A DNA stretch of 64,000 nucleotides from Croceivirga radicis. Its GTDB lineage: Bacteria; Bacteroidota; Bacteroidia; Flavobacteriales; Flavobacteriaceae. The position numbers and the translations under genes are program-made. The stretch is from the NCBI RefSeq assembly GCF_002072105.2, contig NZ_MTBC01000007.1, forward strand, positions 62,001 through 126,000, read 5' to 3'. The notes beneath the pieces were generated by a model. That model was not told the DNA's origin. It saw only the letters and a list, made by a program, of their open reading frames with translations, and ran no database searches. Of this stretch, positions 46,501 through 55,289 are shown one piece after another; within the stretch, counting starts at the first letter, position 1, and every line of letters starts with the position of its first letter.

Positions 46501-48513
46501 ATGGAGAACGAAGCAAATAAACCACAGGAAACTGCTGGGGGGAATGAGAATTTAGAAAAAAACACCGAAAATTTTTCTGAACAAGAAAATGAGGTAACCT
46601 TGGAGTCTACTGAATTAGAGGCATCTGAAAATACGGATGCGCCTATCCAAGAAGACGAGGTACAAGATGAAATAGATAAGGAAAACGCCGAAGATGCAGA
46701 GGATACGGAAAACGAGAAAAGGCATGAAATTCCTTTCTTGGACTACCATTCTATGAGCATGGAAAATCTTGTTGGAGAGTTGCAAAAATTGGTTAAAAAC
46801 GAAAAAGTACAAGCTATTAACAAACACGTTAATGCGATTAAACAAGAATTTGACCAAAAGTTCCGTGACTTTTTAGAAGAAAAAAAGGAAGAATTCATAG
46901 ATGGCGGTGGTAACGAAATTGATTTTAGATACAACTCGGTAACCAAAAGACAGTTTAACGAAGTTTACAAAGAGTACCGTGAAAAACGTGATACGTACTA
47001 TCGTAATCTAGAAAAATCCTTACAGAGCAATTTAGAAAATAGATTGGCCATAATAGAAGAATTAAAAAGTTTGGTCAATGTAGAAGAAGATATAAATACC
47101 ACTTATAAGAATTTTAAAGAACTACAGGAAAAATGGCGCAATGCCGGTCCTGTACCCAGAAATTCTTATAATGATGTTTGGCGTACCTATCACCACCACA
47201 TGGAAATCTTTTATGATTTTCTACACTTGAATAGAGAGTTGCGCGATTTAGATTTTAGACACAATCTAGAAGAAAAACAAAAACTTATTGCCAGGGCCGA
47301 AGCTTTGGTTTCAGAACCTGATCTAAATAAAGCTTTTAGGGAACTACAAACCTTACATAAGGTTTGGAAAGAAGAGATAGGACCAGTTGCCAAAGAAATT
47401 AGGGAAGAAGTATGGGAAAAGTTTAGTACGGCCACAAAGGCCATGCATGCTAGAAGACAAGAGTACTTTGCTTCTCTAGAAGAAGTGTATGAAGAGAATT
47501 TGGTAACCAAAAATGAAATTATTGCCAAAATAAAATCCGTTTCTGAAAACGTGGCCAACAGCCACAAGGGTATCCAAAATCAAATTAAAGAAATTGAAGC
47601 CCTAAGAGAAGAATTCTTTAAGGCAGGCAAGGTACCACAACGCGTTAATGAAGAAACCTGGGCGCGATTTAAAGAAGCTGTTAGAAAATTCAACAAAAAG
47701 AAAAACGGTTTTTATAAAGAACTTAAAAAAGAACAGCAAGACAATCTAGATAAAAAAAGAGCCTTACTAGAAATTGCGGAGTCTTTAAAGGATAGTGAGG
47801 ATATGGAGAAGGCAACTCCAGAAATGAAACGCATTCAAAACGAATGGAAAAAGATTGGCCATGTGCCAAGAAAATATTCAGATAAAATTTGGAATGAGTT
47901 CAAAGCAGCTTGTAACCATTACTTTGATAGGTTACATGCTCAAAAGAAGGAAGACAACAAAGAGGAGTTTGCAAATTTTGAAGCCAAGTCTGAATTGATG
48001 GAAAAGTTAAAAGCTTTTCAACTTAGCGGGGATAGAGAAAAAGATTTGCCAAAAATAAAAACCTTTATTGCAGATTGGAAAAAAATTGGCCATGTTCCAT
48101 ATAATAAAAGGCATATCAATAGCAAATTCAATAAGATTATAGATGCCCTATTTAAAAAGTTAGATATTTCTAAACAAGAATCAGAATTGCTTAAATATGG
48201 CGATAAGATTAAGCAATTGGCCAATGCAGATGATAATGAACGTGCCATTGGTAATGAACGTGTTTTTATTAAGCGTAAAATTGATGAAAGCAAGAGCGAA
48301 ATAAGACAGCTAGAAAACAATTTACAGTTCTTCTCGAATGCTTCTGAAGACAATCCGTTGGTAAAAGATGTTATTAATAACATTAATAGGCACAAAGAAG
48401 CTTTGGATACTTGGAAAACCAAGTTAAAGAACCTTAATATCATGGAAAACAAACTGGCTAGAGAAGAGGAAGAGCAAGCTGCTGAAGACAACAATAGTTC
48501 AGAAGAAGAATAA
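46501..48513 (+). CDS. DUF349 repeat protein
   Basis: A 670-residue cytoplasmic protein with an acidic disordered N-terminus (about 90 residues) followed by several DUF349 helical repeats, seen in recurring WKxxGxVPR/Y patterns such as EKWRNAGPVPRNSYND, RIQNEWKKIGHVPRKY and ADWKKIGHVPYNK. The rest is predicted coiled coil. DUF349 proteins have unknown function; some are linked to DNA damage or stress. It is a single-gene unit with its own promoter and a strong terminator. The ATG is preferred over the GTG three bases before it. Confidence 0.88.
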   Translation: MENEANKPQETAGGNENLEKNTENFSEQENEVTLESTELEASENTDAPIQEDEVQDEIDKENAEDAEDTENEKRHEIPFLDYHSMSMENLVGELQKLVKNEKVQAINKHVNAIKQEFDQKFRDFLEEKKEEFIDGGGNEIDFRYNSVTKRQFNEVYKEYREKRDTYYRNLEKSLQSNLENRLAIIEELKSLVNVEEDINTTYKNFKELQEKWRNAGPVPRNSYNDVWRTYHHHMEIFYDFLHLNRELRDLDFRHNLEEKQKLIARAEALVSEPDLNKAFRELQTLHKVWKEEIGPVAKEIREEVWEKFSTATKAMHARRQEYFASLEEVYEENLVTKNEIIAKIKSVSENVANSHKGIQNQIKEIEALREEFFKAGKVPQRVNEETWARFKEAVRKFNKKKNGFYKELKKEQQDNLDKKRALLEIAESLKDSEDMEKATPEMKRIQNEWKKIGHVPRKYSDKIWNEFKAACNHYFDRLHAQKKEDNKEEFANFEAKSELMEKLKAFQLSGDREKDLPKIKTFIADWKKIGHVPYNKRHINSKFNKIIDALFKKLDISKQESELLKYGDKIKQLANADDNERAIGNERVFIKRKIDESKSEIRQLENNLQFFSNASEDNPLVKDVINNINRHKEALDTWKTKLKNLNIMENKLAREEEEQAAEDNNSSEEE

Positions 48514-48533
48514 GATTTTTTATACAACCCATC

Positions 48534-48591
48534 AGCCTGTTTATTTAGTGGAAGTTTAACAACCCACTTGATAAACAGGCTTTATTTTTAC
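48534..48591 (+). terminator. Large terminator stem-loop after the DUF349 gene
   Basis: AGCCTGTTTAT (48534-48544) pairs exactly with ATAAACAGGCT (48571-48581), with an inner AGTGG/CCACT stem, followed by TTATTTTTA. The T-rich tail also contains a near -7 match (TATTTTTA, 48583-48590) for the antiporter gene. Confidence 0.8.
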
Positions 48592-48608
48592 GCCAAAATA
48601 AAGCAGGT

Positions 48609-50066
48609 ATGGAGCTTACCATAGAAAACATTTTATTAGTTGGGTCTCTTCTGCTTTTTATAAGCATAATAGCAGGCAAAACATCTTATAAATTTGGAGT
48701 CCCCACTTTACTGCTTTTCTTAGCTATTGGAATGTTAGCTGGATCTGATGGTATTGGCGGTATTGCTTTTAACAACCCAGAGCTAGCACAATTTATAGGT
48801 ATTGTATCCTTAAACTTTATTTTGTTTTCTGGTGGCCTGGACACCAATTGGAACGCGGTTAAACCAATTTGGAAAGAAGGGGCCGCACTCTCCACGGTTG
48901 GTGTATTGTTAACCGCTACCAGCCTGGGTACTTTTGTTTTCTTTATTAGTGATTTCACCTTAATGGAAAGCATGCTTGTAGGGGCCATAGTTTCCTCTAC
49001 AGATGCAGCAGCAGTTTTTTCAATACTTCGTTCTAAAAATATCGCCTTAAAAACCAACTTACGTCCAACATTAGAATTAGAGAGCGGTAGTAACGACCCT
49101 ATGGCCTACGTTCTAACCATCACCTTTTTATCTTTGGTTGTAAACCAAAATCAATCTATTTTAGGCGTGCTACCATCATTTTTTCTTCAAATGATATTGG
49201 GTGCGGCATTGGGTTACGGTTTTGGGCGCTTAAGCAAATGGATCATAAACAAGATTGAATTAGGTTTTGAGGGGCTATATCCTGTTCTTGTTATTACCCT
49301 AATGTTCATAACCTTTTCAGCTACTGATGCCGTAGGTGGTAATGGTTTCTTGGCTATTTACATTTGTGCGGTTTATTTAGGAAACCAAGATATTATACAT
49401 AAAAAGACCATCTTAAAAATGTACGATGGTTTAGCTTGGCTCATGCAAATTGTACTTTTCCTTACCCTTGGTCTGTTGGTGTTTCCCAGCCAAGTAGTTC
49501 CCTATTTTGGTATAGGCCTCTTGATTGCTCTATTTTTAATATTCGTTGCAAGACCTATTGGGGTTTTTATAAGTCTGGCCCCTTTTAAAATGCAAATGGC
49601 AAGAAGGTTTTATATCTCTTGGGTAGGCCTAAGAGGTGCCGTACCTATTGTATTTGCCACATATCCCCTATTAGCTGGCATAGAAAAGGCAAATATTATT
49701 TTCAATATTGTTTTCTTTATCTCCGTAACTTCTGTTCTGGTGCAAGGCACTACCCTATCTGTAGTTGCAAATTGGCTTAAAGTTATACAACCAGATGGAG
49801 AAAAAACCATTAACGAAACAGAACAATTTATTGCTGAACTTCCTAAAAATACTCTTACAGAAATTACAATTCCCGAAAATAGCGAAGCAGTGAATAAAAG
49901 AATAGTTGAGCTTCACTTTCCCGTTAACGCTATAATAGCCATGATAAAAAGAGATGATTCTTTTATAACTCCTAAAGGCGCAACGGTATTAAATGCAAAG
50001 GATACGTTAGTTATTCTAGCAGAAAGCCAAGAAGATTTACTCAATGTTAAGAACTGTTTAAAATAG
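48609..50066 (+). CDS. Potassium/proton antiporter (CPA1/NhaP2 type)
   Basis: A 485-residue membrane protein with about 12 helices. AIVSSTDAAAVFSILRSK, ELESGSNDPMAYVLTI (the ND/charged ion-binding segment) and GLRGAVPIVFATYPLLAG are typical of NhaP2/CvrA. A C-terminal RCK_C-type domain (about 410-485; FPVNAIIAMIKRDDSFITPKG) follows, which in homologues regulates K+ or nucleotide control. It exports K+ or Na+ for H+. It is preceded by a terminator and a weak -7 sequence. Confidence 0.92.
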   Translation: MELTIENILLVGSLLLFISIIAGKTSYKFGVPTLLLFLAIGMLAGSDGIGGIAFNNPELAQFIGIVSLNFILFSGGLDTNWNAVKPIWKEGAALSTVGVLLTATSLGTFVFFISDFTLMESMLVGAIVSSTDAAAVFSILRSKNIALKTNLRPTLELESGSNDPMAYVLTITFLSLVVNQNQSILGVLPSFFLQMILGAALGYGFGRLSKWIINKIELGFEGLYPVLVITLMFITFSATDAVGGNGFLAIYICAVYLGNQDIIHKKTILKMYDGLAWLMQIVLFLTLGLLVFPSQVVPYFGIGLLIALFLIFVARPIGVFISLAPFKMQMARRFYISWVGLRGAVPIVFATYPLLAGIEKANIIFNIVFFISVTSVLVQGTTLSVVANWLKVIQPDGEKTINETEQFIAELPKNTLTEITIPENSEAVNKRIVELHFPVNAIIAMIKRDDSFITPKGATVLNAKDTLVILAESQEDLLNVKNCLK

Positions 50067-50088
50067 TAGGCATTATACCTGGTTGCAG

Positions 50089-50096
50089 TACCTTTG
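50089..50096 (+). promoter_or_regulatory. Candidate -7 element for the 123-residue gene, very close to the start
   Basis: TACCTTTG is an exact TAnnTTTG match ending four bases before ATG 50101, again implying a leaderless or near-leaderless message. Confidence 0.4.
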
Positions 50097-50100
50097 AACT

Positions 50101-50472
50101 ATGATTTCTAGAAGAAAAATATTCAAAAGTCTTATACTACTACTGTTGTATGTAGCTGGGATTGCAGTGCCACAAATTTTAGGTACTTCTTCTGGTTTGT
50201 TAATTAATCAAAATTTTTCTCAACAAAAGAAATCAGAGTTTAAAAAAGGGGGGCAAAATGAAATTGTCTATGCAAGTGAATCCTCTTCCTATTCTAATGG
50301 ACCATCGGCTTTAAAACTTGTAAATATACTGCTGTTTGCAACATCAACCACAATACTACAAAGGTTAGTGTGGCATGGTAAGCTTATACATTTAAAAATA
50401 ACAAGCGGACAAAAAGTAACACCTAACCTAACTACACGTGTAATCATATTTCCTTTCCACACGTTTTCTTGA
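50101..50472 (+). CDS. Hypothetical small membrane/exported protein
   Basis: A 123-residue protein I do not recognise. A basic N-terminus and a hydrophobic stretch at residues 9-30 form a signal peptide or anchor; a second weakly hydrophobic segment (about 72-86) follows a Ser-rich linker. The C-terminus is basic with TTRVIIFPFHTF. The start is supported by a -7 element four bases upstream. It has no paralogue in the window and is likely lineage-specific. The following 82 bases show no gene. Confidence 0.55.
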   Translation: MISRRKIFKSLILLLLYVAGIAVPQILGTSSGLLINQNFSQQKKSEFKKGGQNEIVYASESSSYSNGPSALKLVNILLFATSTTILQRLVWHGKLIHLKITSGQKVTPNLTTRVIIFPFHTFS

Positions 50473-50554
50473 CCATAAACTATTTATTTAATCTTAAGGC
50501 AGCCGTAATTAAAATTATAGGTTGTAGAACAACTTATTAGTAATAAATAGAAAG

Positions 50555-51016
50555 ATGGATATATATAACACTCTAATAGGGTTACTACTTCTTGTAGTAT
50601 CCTTTGCCCCGTTTGTAATATTGACTGCAAGTGGTGCTAAAAAATCAAAGAAAATTAAACAAGAAATTGAAGCAGTAGCCAAAAAATGTTATGGCACTAT
50701 TGTAGAATTTGGACGCGTAAACAATCTGGCGTTTGCCATAGATGCCCATAATAATTACTTCTACATAAAGAAAGAGAACAACATAAAAACCTATAGATTG
50801 TCTAATTATACCAGTTGCAACTATTATGAAGATAGACAGCGCAAAGGAAATGGAAAGAACCGCACGGAAATATTAGTAAACTGTGGTTTGGAATTAATTG
50901 CCAAAAGTGGCCTTAATTTAAAGGTAGAGTGCTATTCTATAACAAAGAAAATACAGCCTAGTGGGGAGTATGAGTTTGCCCAGAAGTGGAGTAAGCTTAT
51001 ACAAGATAGGTTGTAA
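50555..51016 (+). CDS. Hypothetical membrane-anchored protein
   Basis: A 153-residue protein with one N-terminal membrane segment (about residues 5-27), a basic stretch (GAKKSKKIKQEIE), then a beta-rich domain with NNYFYIKKENNIKTYRLSN and CNYYEDRQRKG. I do not recognise the family. Two cysteines in the middle (YTSCNYY, LVNCGLE) may be structural. It ends at a palindromic terminator shared with rny. Real gene status is supported by length and frame. Confidence 0.6.
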   Translation: MDIYNTLIGLLLLVVSFAPFVILTASGAKKSKKIKQEIEAVAKKCYGTIVEFGRVNNLAFAIDAHNNYFYIKKENNIKTYRLSNYTSCNYYEDRQRKGNGKNRTEILVNCGLELIAKSGLNLKVECYSITKKIQPSGEYEFAQKWSKLIQDRL

Positions 51017-51018
51017 AG

Positions 51019-51048
51019 AAAAAGCCCCGATGATCATCGGGGCTTTTT
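51019..51048. terminator. Bidirectional terminator (30-bp perfect palindrome)
   Basis: AAAAAGCCCCGATGA (51019-51033) is directly followed by its exact reverse complement ending TTTTT (51048). It has an A-run and a T-run at its ends, so it can stop transcription from the 153-residue gene on the plus strand and rny on the minus strand. Confidence 0.9.
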
Positions 51049-51050
51049 TA

Positions 51051-52622
51051 TTATTTGGCTACGTTTACAGAGCGTGTTTCTCGTATAACCGTAATTTTAA
51101 CCTGACCGGGATAAGTCATATCCGTTTGGATTTTTTGCGAAATATTAAACGATAATTCAGCAGCCTGATCATCATTTACCTTTTCACTCTCTACAATTAC
51201 ACGTAGTTCCCTACCTGCTTGTATCGCATACGCCTTCTGTACACCGGTAAATCCAAAAGCAATATCTTCTAAATCTTTAAGACGTTGAATATAAGAATCC
51301 AGTACTTGTCTTCTAGCGCCAGGTCTAGCGCCACTAATGGCATCACAAACCTGAACAATTGGCGAAATCAAGCTTGTCATTTCTATTTCATCATGGTGGG
51401 CTCCAATTGCGTTACACACTTCTTTTTTCTCTCCATATTTTTCTGCCCACTGCATTCCTAAAATAGCATGTGGTGTTTCAATCTCTACCTCTGTATTAGG
51501 TACTTTACCTATATCATGTAATAACCCTGCACGTTTGGCCAATTTAGGATTAACACCCAACTCTGCCGCCATGACACCGCATAATTTAGCTACTTCCCTA
51601 GAATGCTGCAGTAAGTTTTGTCCGTAAGAAGACCTATATTTCATTCGTCCTACAGCTTTTATCAATTCTGGATGTAAGCCATGAATACCCAAATCGATAA
51701 CCGTACGCTTACCAATTTCTGCTATCTCTTCGTTAATTTGCTTTTCGGTCTTTTTTACAACCTCTTCAATTCTTGCAGGGTGTATACGACCATCTGTAAC
51801 CAGTTTATGTAATGATAATCTGGCTATTTCTCTCCGTACCGAATCAAAACAGGATAAAATTATGGCTTCTGGAGTATCATCTACTATAATTTCTACCCCT
51901 GTAGCTGCCTCAATCGCGCGAATGTTTCTACCTTCCCTACCTATGATCCTTCCTTTGACGTCATCGGATTCTAGATTAAATACTGAAACACAGTTTTCTA
52001 CGGCTTCTTCGGTACCTATGCGTTGAATGGTATTGATAACTATTTTCCTTGCTTCTTGCTGTGCTGTAAGTTTAGCTTCTTCTAACGTGCTTTGAACAAA
52101 TGCCATAGCATCTGTTTTAGCTGTTTCTTTCAAAGACTCTAACAACTGCCCTTTTGCCTCGTCTGCAGATAGCCCAGAAATAACTTCTAGTTGCTGCACT
52201 TGACTACGGTGTAGTTTTTCTACTTCGGCACGCTTTTTCTCTAAGATGTCGCTTTTATATTCTACCTCTTTAAGCTCTGCTTCTAATTGTTCTTTTAGAC
52301 GTTTATTCTTGGCTAGCTCACTTCCAACCTGAGATTCTTTGTCCCTAGTGCGTTTTTCCGCTTCGGCAATTTTTTTGTCTTTATTAATGATAACCTTTTC
52401 ATGCTCTGCCTTTAGCTCTAAAAACTTCTCTTTGGCCTGAAAAATCTTATCCTTCTTAATGTTTTCGCCTTCTTTCTTGGCATCTTCTATAATTTTGCCC
52501 GCTTCTTTTTTAGCATTACCTAAAATTTGGGTTGCCTTGCCTTTTTCTAACATTTTGGCAATACCAAAACCTATGGCTAAGCCAACCACCGCAGCTATTA
52601 TTCCAATTAGTGTTATATCCAT
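51051..52622 (-). CDS. rny: Ribonuclease Y
   Basis: A 523-residue membrane-anchored endoribonuclease. An N-terminal membrane helix (about 3-20) leads to a long coiled coil (about 25-205), then a KH domain ([21 protein letters not shown]) and an HD domain ([13 protein letters not shown], with [10 protein letters not shown]). It starts mRNA decay at the inner membrane. A structured RNA (52641-52808) lies directly upstream on the same strand. The stop codon is two bases inside the shared terminator region's right edge. Confidence 0.96.
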   Translation of the reverse strand: MDITLIGIIAAVVGLAIGFGIAKMLEKGKATQILGNAKKEAGKIIEDAKKEGENIKKDKIFQAKEKFLELKAEHEKVIINKDKKIAEAEKRTRDKESQVGSELAKNKRLKEQLEAELKEVEYKSDILEKKRAEVEKLHRSQVQQLEVISGLSADEAKGQLLESLKETAKTDAMAFVQSTLEEAKLTAQQEARKIVINTIQRIGTEEAVENCVSVFNLESDDVKGRIIGREGRNIRAIEAATGVEIIVDDTPEAIILSCFDSVRREIARLSLHKLVTDGRIHPARIEEVVKKTEKQINEEIAEIGKRTVIDLGIHGLHPELIKAVGRMKYRSSYGQNLLQHSREVAKLCGVMAAELGVNPKLAKRAGLLHDIGKVPNTEVEIETPHAILGMQWAEKYGEKKEVCNAIGAHHDEIEMTSLISPIVQVCDAISGARPGARRQVLDSYIQRLKDLEDIAFGFTGVQKAYAIQAGRELRVIVESEKVNDDQAAELSFNISQKIQTDMTYPGQVKITVIRETRSVNVAK

Positions 52623-52640
52623 TTCAATTTAGTTTGATTT

Positions 52641-52808
52641 AAAAAAAAACCCACATTGGACGGAAGTTTTGTACAAACTCCTTTAAACAGGTTTAGGGTT
52701 AACAGATTGATCAAGGATCCTTTCTAGAAGGCCTGCTTTTACAACCTAAACTCACCCTTTTTAATTGTATTAGTGTTGAGTTTGTCAAAAAATAAGTACC
52801 AATGTGGG
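52641..52808 (-). ncRNA. ssrS: 6S RNA (ssrS-like), between zapA and rny
   Basis: The 214-base gap between zapA and rny folds into a long rod on the minus strand. A closing 10-bp stem pairs CCCACATTGG (52808-52799) with CCAATGTGGG (52659-52650), followed by nine T. Next comes an arm of 8 + 5 bp (52778-52790 with 52667-52680, one bulged base), a large asymmetric open region, a 9-bp stem (52743-52751 with 52691-52700, one bulged G), and a terminal hairpin (AAGG/CCTT with AGG/CCT, 52714-52734). A rod with a central bubble is the 6S RNA shape, which mimics open promoter DNA to hold RNA polymerase. Position after zapA matches ssrS in proteobacteria, and a flavobacterial 6S class is known. No covariance search was run. 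Confidence 0.72.
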
Positions 52809-52836
52809 TAGTAACTGTAATTTTATTTTAAAGAAC

Positions 52837-53133
52837 TTATTCTACAGTTAGTTTAGAGCGAACCAGCTGGTCCAAGGCACGTAACCTTTCCCTAGCTTCC
52901 TTTACACTCTCTGACTCCTGTATATCTCCTTGCTCAATTTTAGAAGCAAACTGTAAAGCACACATAGCAAGCACGTCTTGCTTATCTCTAACAGCATAGT
53001 TCTGCTCAAATTTTTTGGCCAACATATCAATGTTTTTAGCCGCTCTGCGCAGACCTTCTTCTTGTTTTGGATCTATGGTTAAGGGGTAAACCCTATCCGC
53101 AATCGAAAGCTTAATTTTTAGCTTCTCTCCCAT
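52837..53133 (-). CDS. zapA: Cell division protein ZapA
   Basis: A 98-residue ZapA family protein that bundles FtsZ filaments. The KIKLSIADRVYPLTIDPKQEEGLRRAAKNID segment (start to about residue 35) and the C-terminal coiled-coil helix match the family. It follows a small coiled-coil gene by 16 bases in the same direction and precedes the 6S-like RNA. Length is typical. Confidence 0.9.
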   Translation of the reverse strand: MGEKLKIKLSIADRVYPLTIDPKQEEGLRRAAKNIDMLAKKFEQNYAVRDKQDVLAMCALQFASKIEQGDIQESESVKEARERLRALDQLVRSKLTVE

Positions 53134-53149
53134 ATAATTAATAGTGCAC

Positions 53150-53440
53150 TTATTCTGCCAATTGCGCTATACAGCTATCAATTTCCCTAATTAGTGCGTT
53201 TATCTTGAGCTTTGCCTCTGTTTTGTTTGTATTACCACCCACCATTGTACTTGCCAGCTTTAGGGACTTATATTTTTCTTCCCATTCTAGCAAAACCTCC
53301 TTATCTACTTGTCGTTGACTTTTTAGAACCTCTAAATTGCGCTCCAATTCTTCATTGGTTTGCTTAAGCAGTTCTAACTTATGTAAAAGCTTGCTTATTT
53401 TGTTTTCCAAAGAATCAACTAAATCAACAAGTTCGGCCAT
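53150..53440 (-). CDS. Small coiled-coil protein preceding zapA
   Basis: A 96-residue almost fully alpha-helical protein with heptad-like L, E and K spacing (KISKLLHKLELLKQTNEELERN). It has no signal peptide. It is co-directional with zapA and starts the operon. A ZapB-like role (a coiled-coil partner of ZapA) fits the position and form, but sequence similarity cannot be seen by eye. Confidence 0.65.
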   Translation of the reverse strand: MAELVDLVDSLENKISKLLHKLELLKQTNEELERNLEVLKSQRQVDKEVLLEWEEKYKSLKLASTMVGGNTNKTEAKLKINALIREIDSCIAQLAE

Positions 53441-53465
53441 AAGCAGAGTACAATGCGTATTTAAA

Positions 53466-53497
53466 CAAAAATAACATACCTGTACAAATCAAGCAAT
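53466..53497 (-). promoter_or_regulatory. Promoter for the coiled-coil/zapA/6S operon
   Basis: On the minus strand TATTTTTG (53473-53466) is an exact TAnnTTTG match 25 bases before ATG 53440; ATTG (53497-53494), near the TTTG -33 box, lies 20 bases further upstream. Confidence 0.55.
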
Positions 53498-53594
53498 AGT
53501 TTTAGCATTATTCTTTTTAACGTTATCCGTTACAACTTCAATTTTTTGTTTAACCCCTATTGGTTACTTTAGTGCTCAAAATTGTACATACTGT

Positions 53595-55289
53595 ATGCAA
53601 GCACGCATTTTTCTTTTGTTTTTAACTGTTACACAACTTATTAACGCCCAAAAAGAATATCCACAAGATTTTTTTAGATCCCCAATGGATATTCCAATTG
53701 TACTTGCGGGTACTTTTGGCGAATTACGGTCTAACCATTTTCATGCTGGTTTAGATATTAAAACACAGTTAAGACAAGGCTTACCAATTTATGGCATTGC
53801 AGATGGTACGGTTACAAGAATTAAGATATCGCACTGGGGGTATGGAAAAGCGCTTTATGTAGCGCATCCAAACGGATATACCTCGGTGTATGCACATTTG
53901 AAAAAGTTTGGACCAGAAATAGAAGCGTATATCAAGAAATTACAATACCAGAAAAAGTCTTATGAAATAGAAGTTTTCCCCGAGTATGGAGAACTCAAAA
54001 TAAAAAAAGGAGATATCATTGCCTATAGTGGCAATACTGGTGGGTCTTCTGGACCTCATTTGCATTTTGAAATAAGAAGTAGCGTAACGGAGAAGCCTAC
54101 CAACCCGCTACTGTATGGTTACGAGGTTAGAGACGCAACCAACCCTACCCTTTTGGGGCTCTTTGGATATCCGTTATCTAATGATGCCCAAATAAATGGT
54201 AGCGAAAATAAATTGCAGCTCAACTTTTCAAAACAAGCGGACGGAACTTTTCTGGCCGATGAAATAAAAGCATCTGGAACCATAGGTTTTGGGGTTAATG
54301 GTTTTGATCGGCAAGATATGGCCGCAAATAAAAACGGTATTTATAGCGTGGTACAAAAAGTAAATGGTAAAACCTATTCTGCGTATGACTTTGAAACCTT
54401 TTCTTTTGCTGAAAGTCGCTACATAAATACACTTATAGATTATGAGCATTTTGGAAAGTACAAACAGCGCGTTCAAAAACTATATAAAGAACCTGCCAAT
54501 AAATTAGGGATTTACAGCAAGCTGTACCAAGACGGTAAAATTAACATACAAGATGGCTTGGATTATACCGTGGAAATTCTTTTAGAAGATTTTGAACATA
54601 ACCAAACCAAACTTGTAATACCCATTAAAGGAAGTAAAGTGCCAATAAAATCTAAAAAAAATATTAGCAAAACAGACCATTTAATACTTGCCAGCAAGCC
54701 AAATAGTTTTGATTTAGGAGGTGCAAAGGTTTATTTTCCTGAAAACGTCTTCTATGATAATTTTTATATTGACCTAGATAAAGGGGCGGATACAGTAAAA
54801 ATTCATGACAACACTGTAGCTGCCCATAGAAATTTCACCATAACTTTTGATGTAGCTAAATACAATTTAGAAGACCGTAAAAAAATGTTCATTGCTCGGA
54901 TACGAGAAAATGATAATATGCCCAGCTATAGCAAAACCTACAAGCGAGGCAATACATTTACAACTAGAACAAAAACCTTTGGAACTTATACCTTGGCCAA
55001 AGACACCACACCGCCCGTAATTACGCCCAAAAACTTTAAGGCAGAAAAATGGCTTAATAATTACAATTATTTAAGCCTAACCATTGCGGACGATTTAAGT
55101 GGGATCAATACTTATTGCGCAACCCTTAACGGAGAATGGATTTTAATGGAATATGAGCCAAAAACCAGAACTATAACCTACAACTTTGATGATAAAATTT
55201 TAACTTCAACAAAATGTGATTTAAAAGTAACCGTTATTGATAATGTAGGCAATACAACTATTCTTGAGCAAACATTCTACAGAAAGTAA
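53595..55289 (+). CDS. M23 family metallopeptidase (peptidoglycan hydrolase)
   Basis: A 564-residue secreted protein (signal peptide ends at about residue 18, LINAQ). The zinc peptidase domain is near the N-terminus with NHFHAGLDIKT (HxxxD), GYTSVYAHLKKFG and GGSSGPHLHFEIR (HxH). The remaining 400 residues are beta-rich, of unknown function. M23 enzymes cut peptidoglycan peptide bridges or regulate such cutting. The gene's last 26 bases overlap the TonB receptor gene. Confidence 0.9.
   Translation: MQARIFLLFLTVTQLINAQKEYPQDFFRSPMDIPIVLAGTFGELRSNHFHAGLDIKTQLRQGLPIYGIADGTVTRIKISHWGYGKALYVAHPNGYTSVYAHLKKFGPEIEAYIKKLQYQKKSYEIEVFPEYGELKIKKGDIIAYSGNTGGSSGPHLHFEIRSSVTEKPTNPLLYGYEVRDATNPTLLGLFGYPLSNDAQINGSENKLQLNFSKQADGTFLADEIKASGTIGFGVNGFDRQDMAANKNGIYSVVQKVNGKTYSAYDFETFSFAESRYINTLIDYEHFGKYKQRVQKLYKEPANKLGIYSKLYQDGKINIQDGLDYTVEILLEDFEHNQTKLVIPIKGSKVPIKSKKNISKTDHLILASKPNSFDLGGAKVYFPENVFYDNFYIDLDKGADTVKIHDNTVAAHRNFTITFDVAKYNLEDRKKMFIARIRENDNMPSYSKTYKRGNTFTTRTKTFGTYTLAKDTTPPVITPKNFKAEKWLNNYNYLSLTIADDLSGINTYCATLNGEWILMEYEPKTRTITYNFDDKILTSTKCDLKVTVIDNVGNTTILEQTFYRK

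Noticed and set aside
50433-50442. TACACGTGTA palindrome considered as a parS site
   Set aside because: It lies inside a coding region and lacks the flanking GTTTC/GAAAC-type arms of the parS consensus; a chance CACGTG palindrome.
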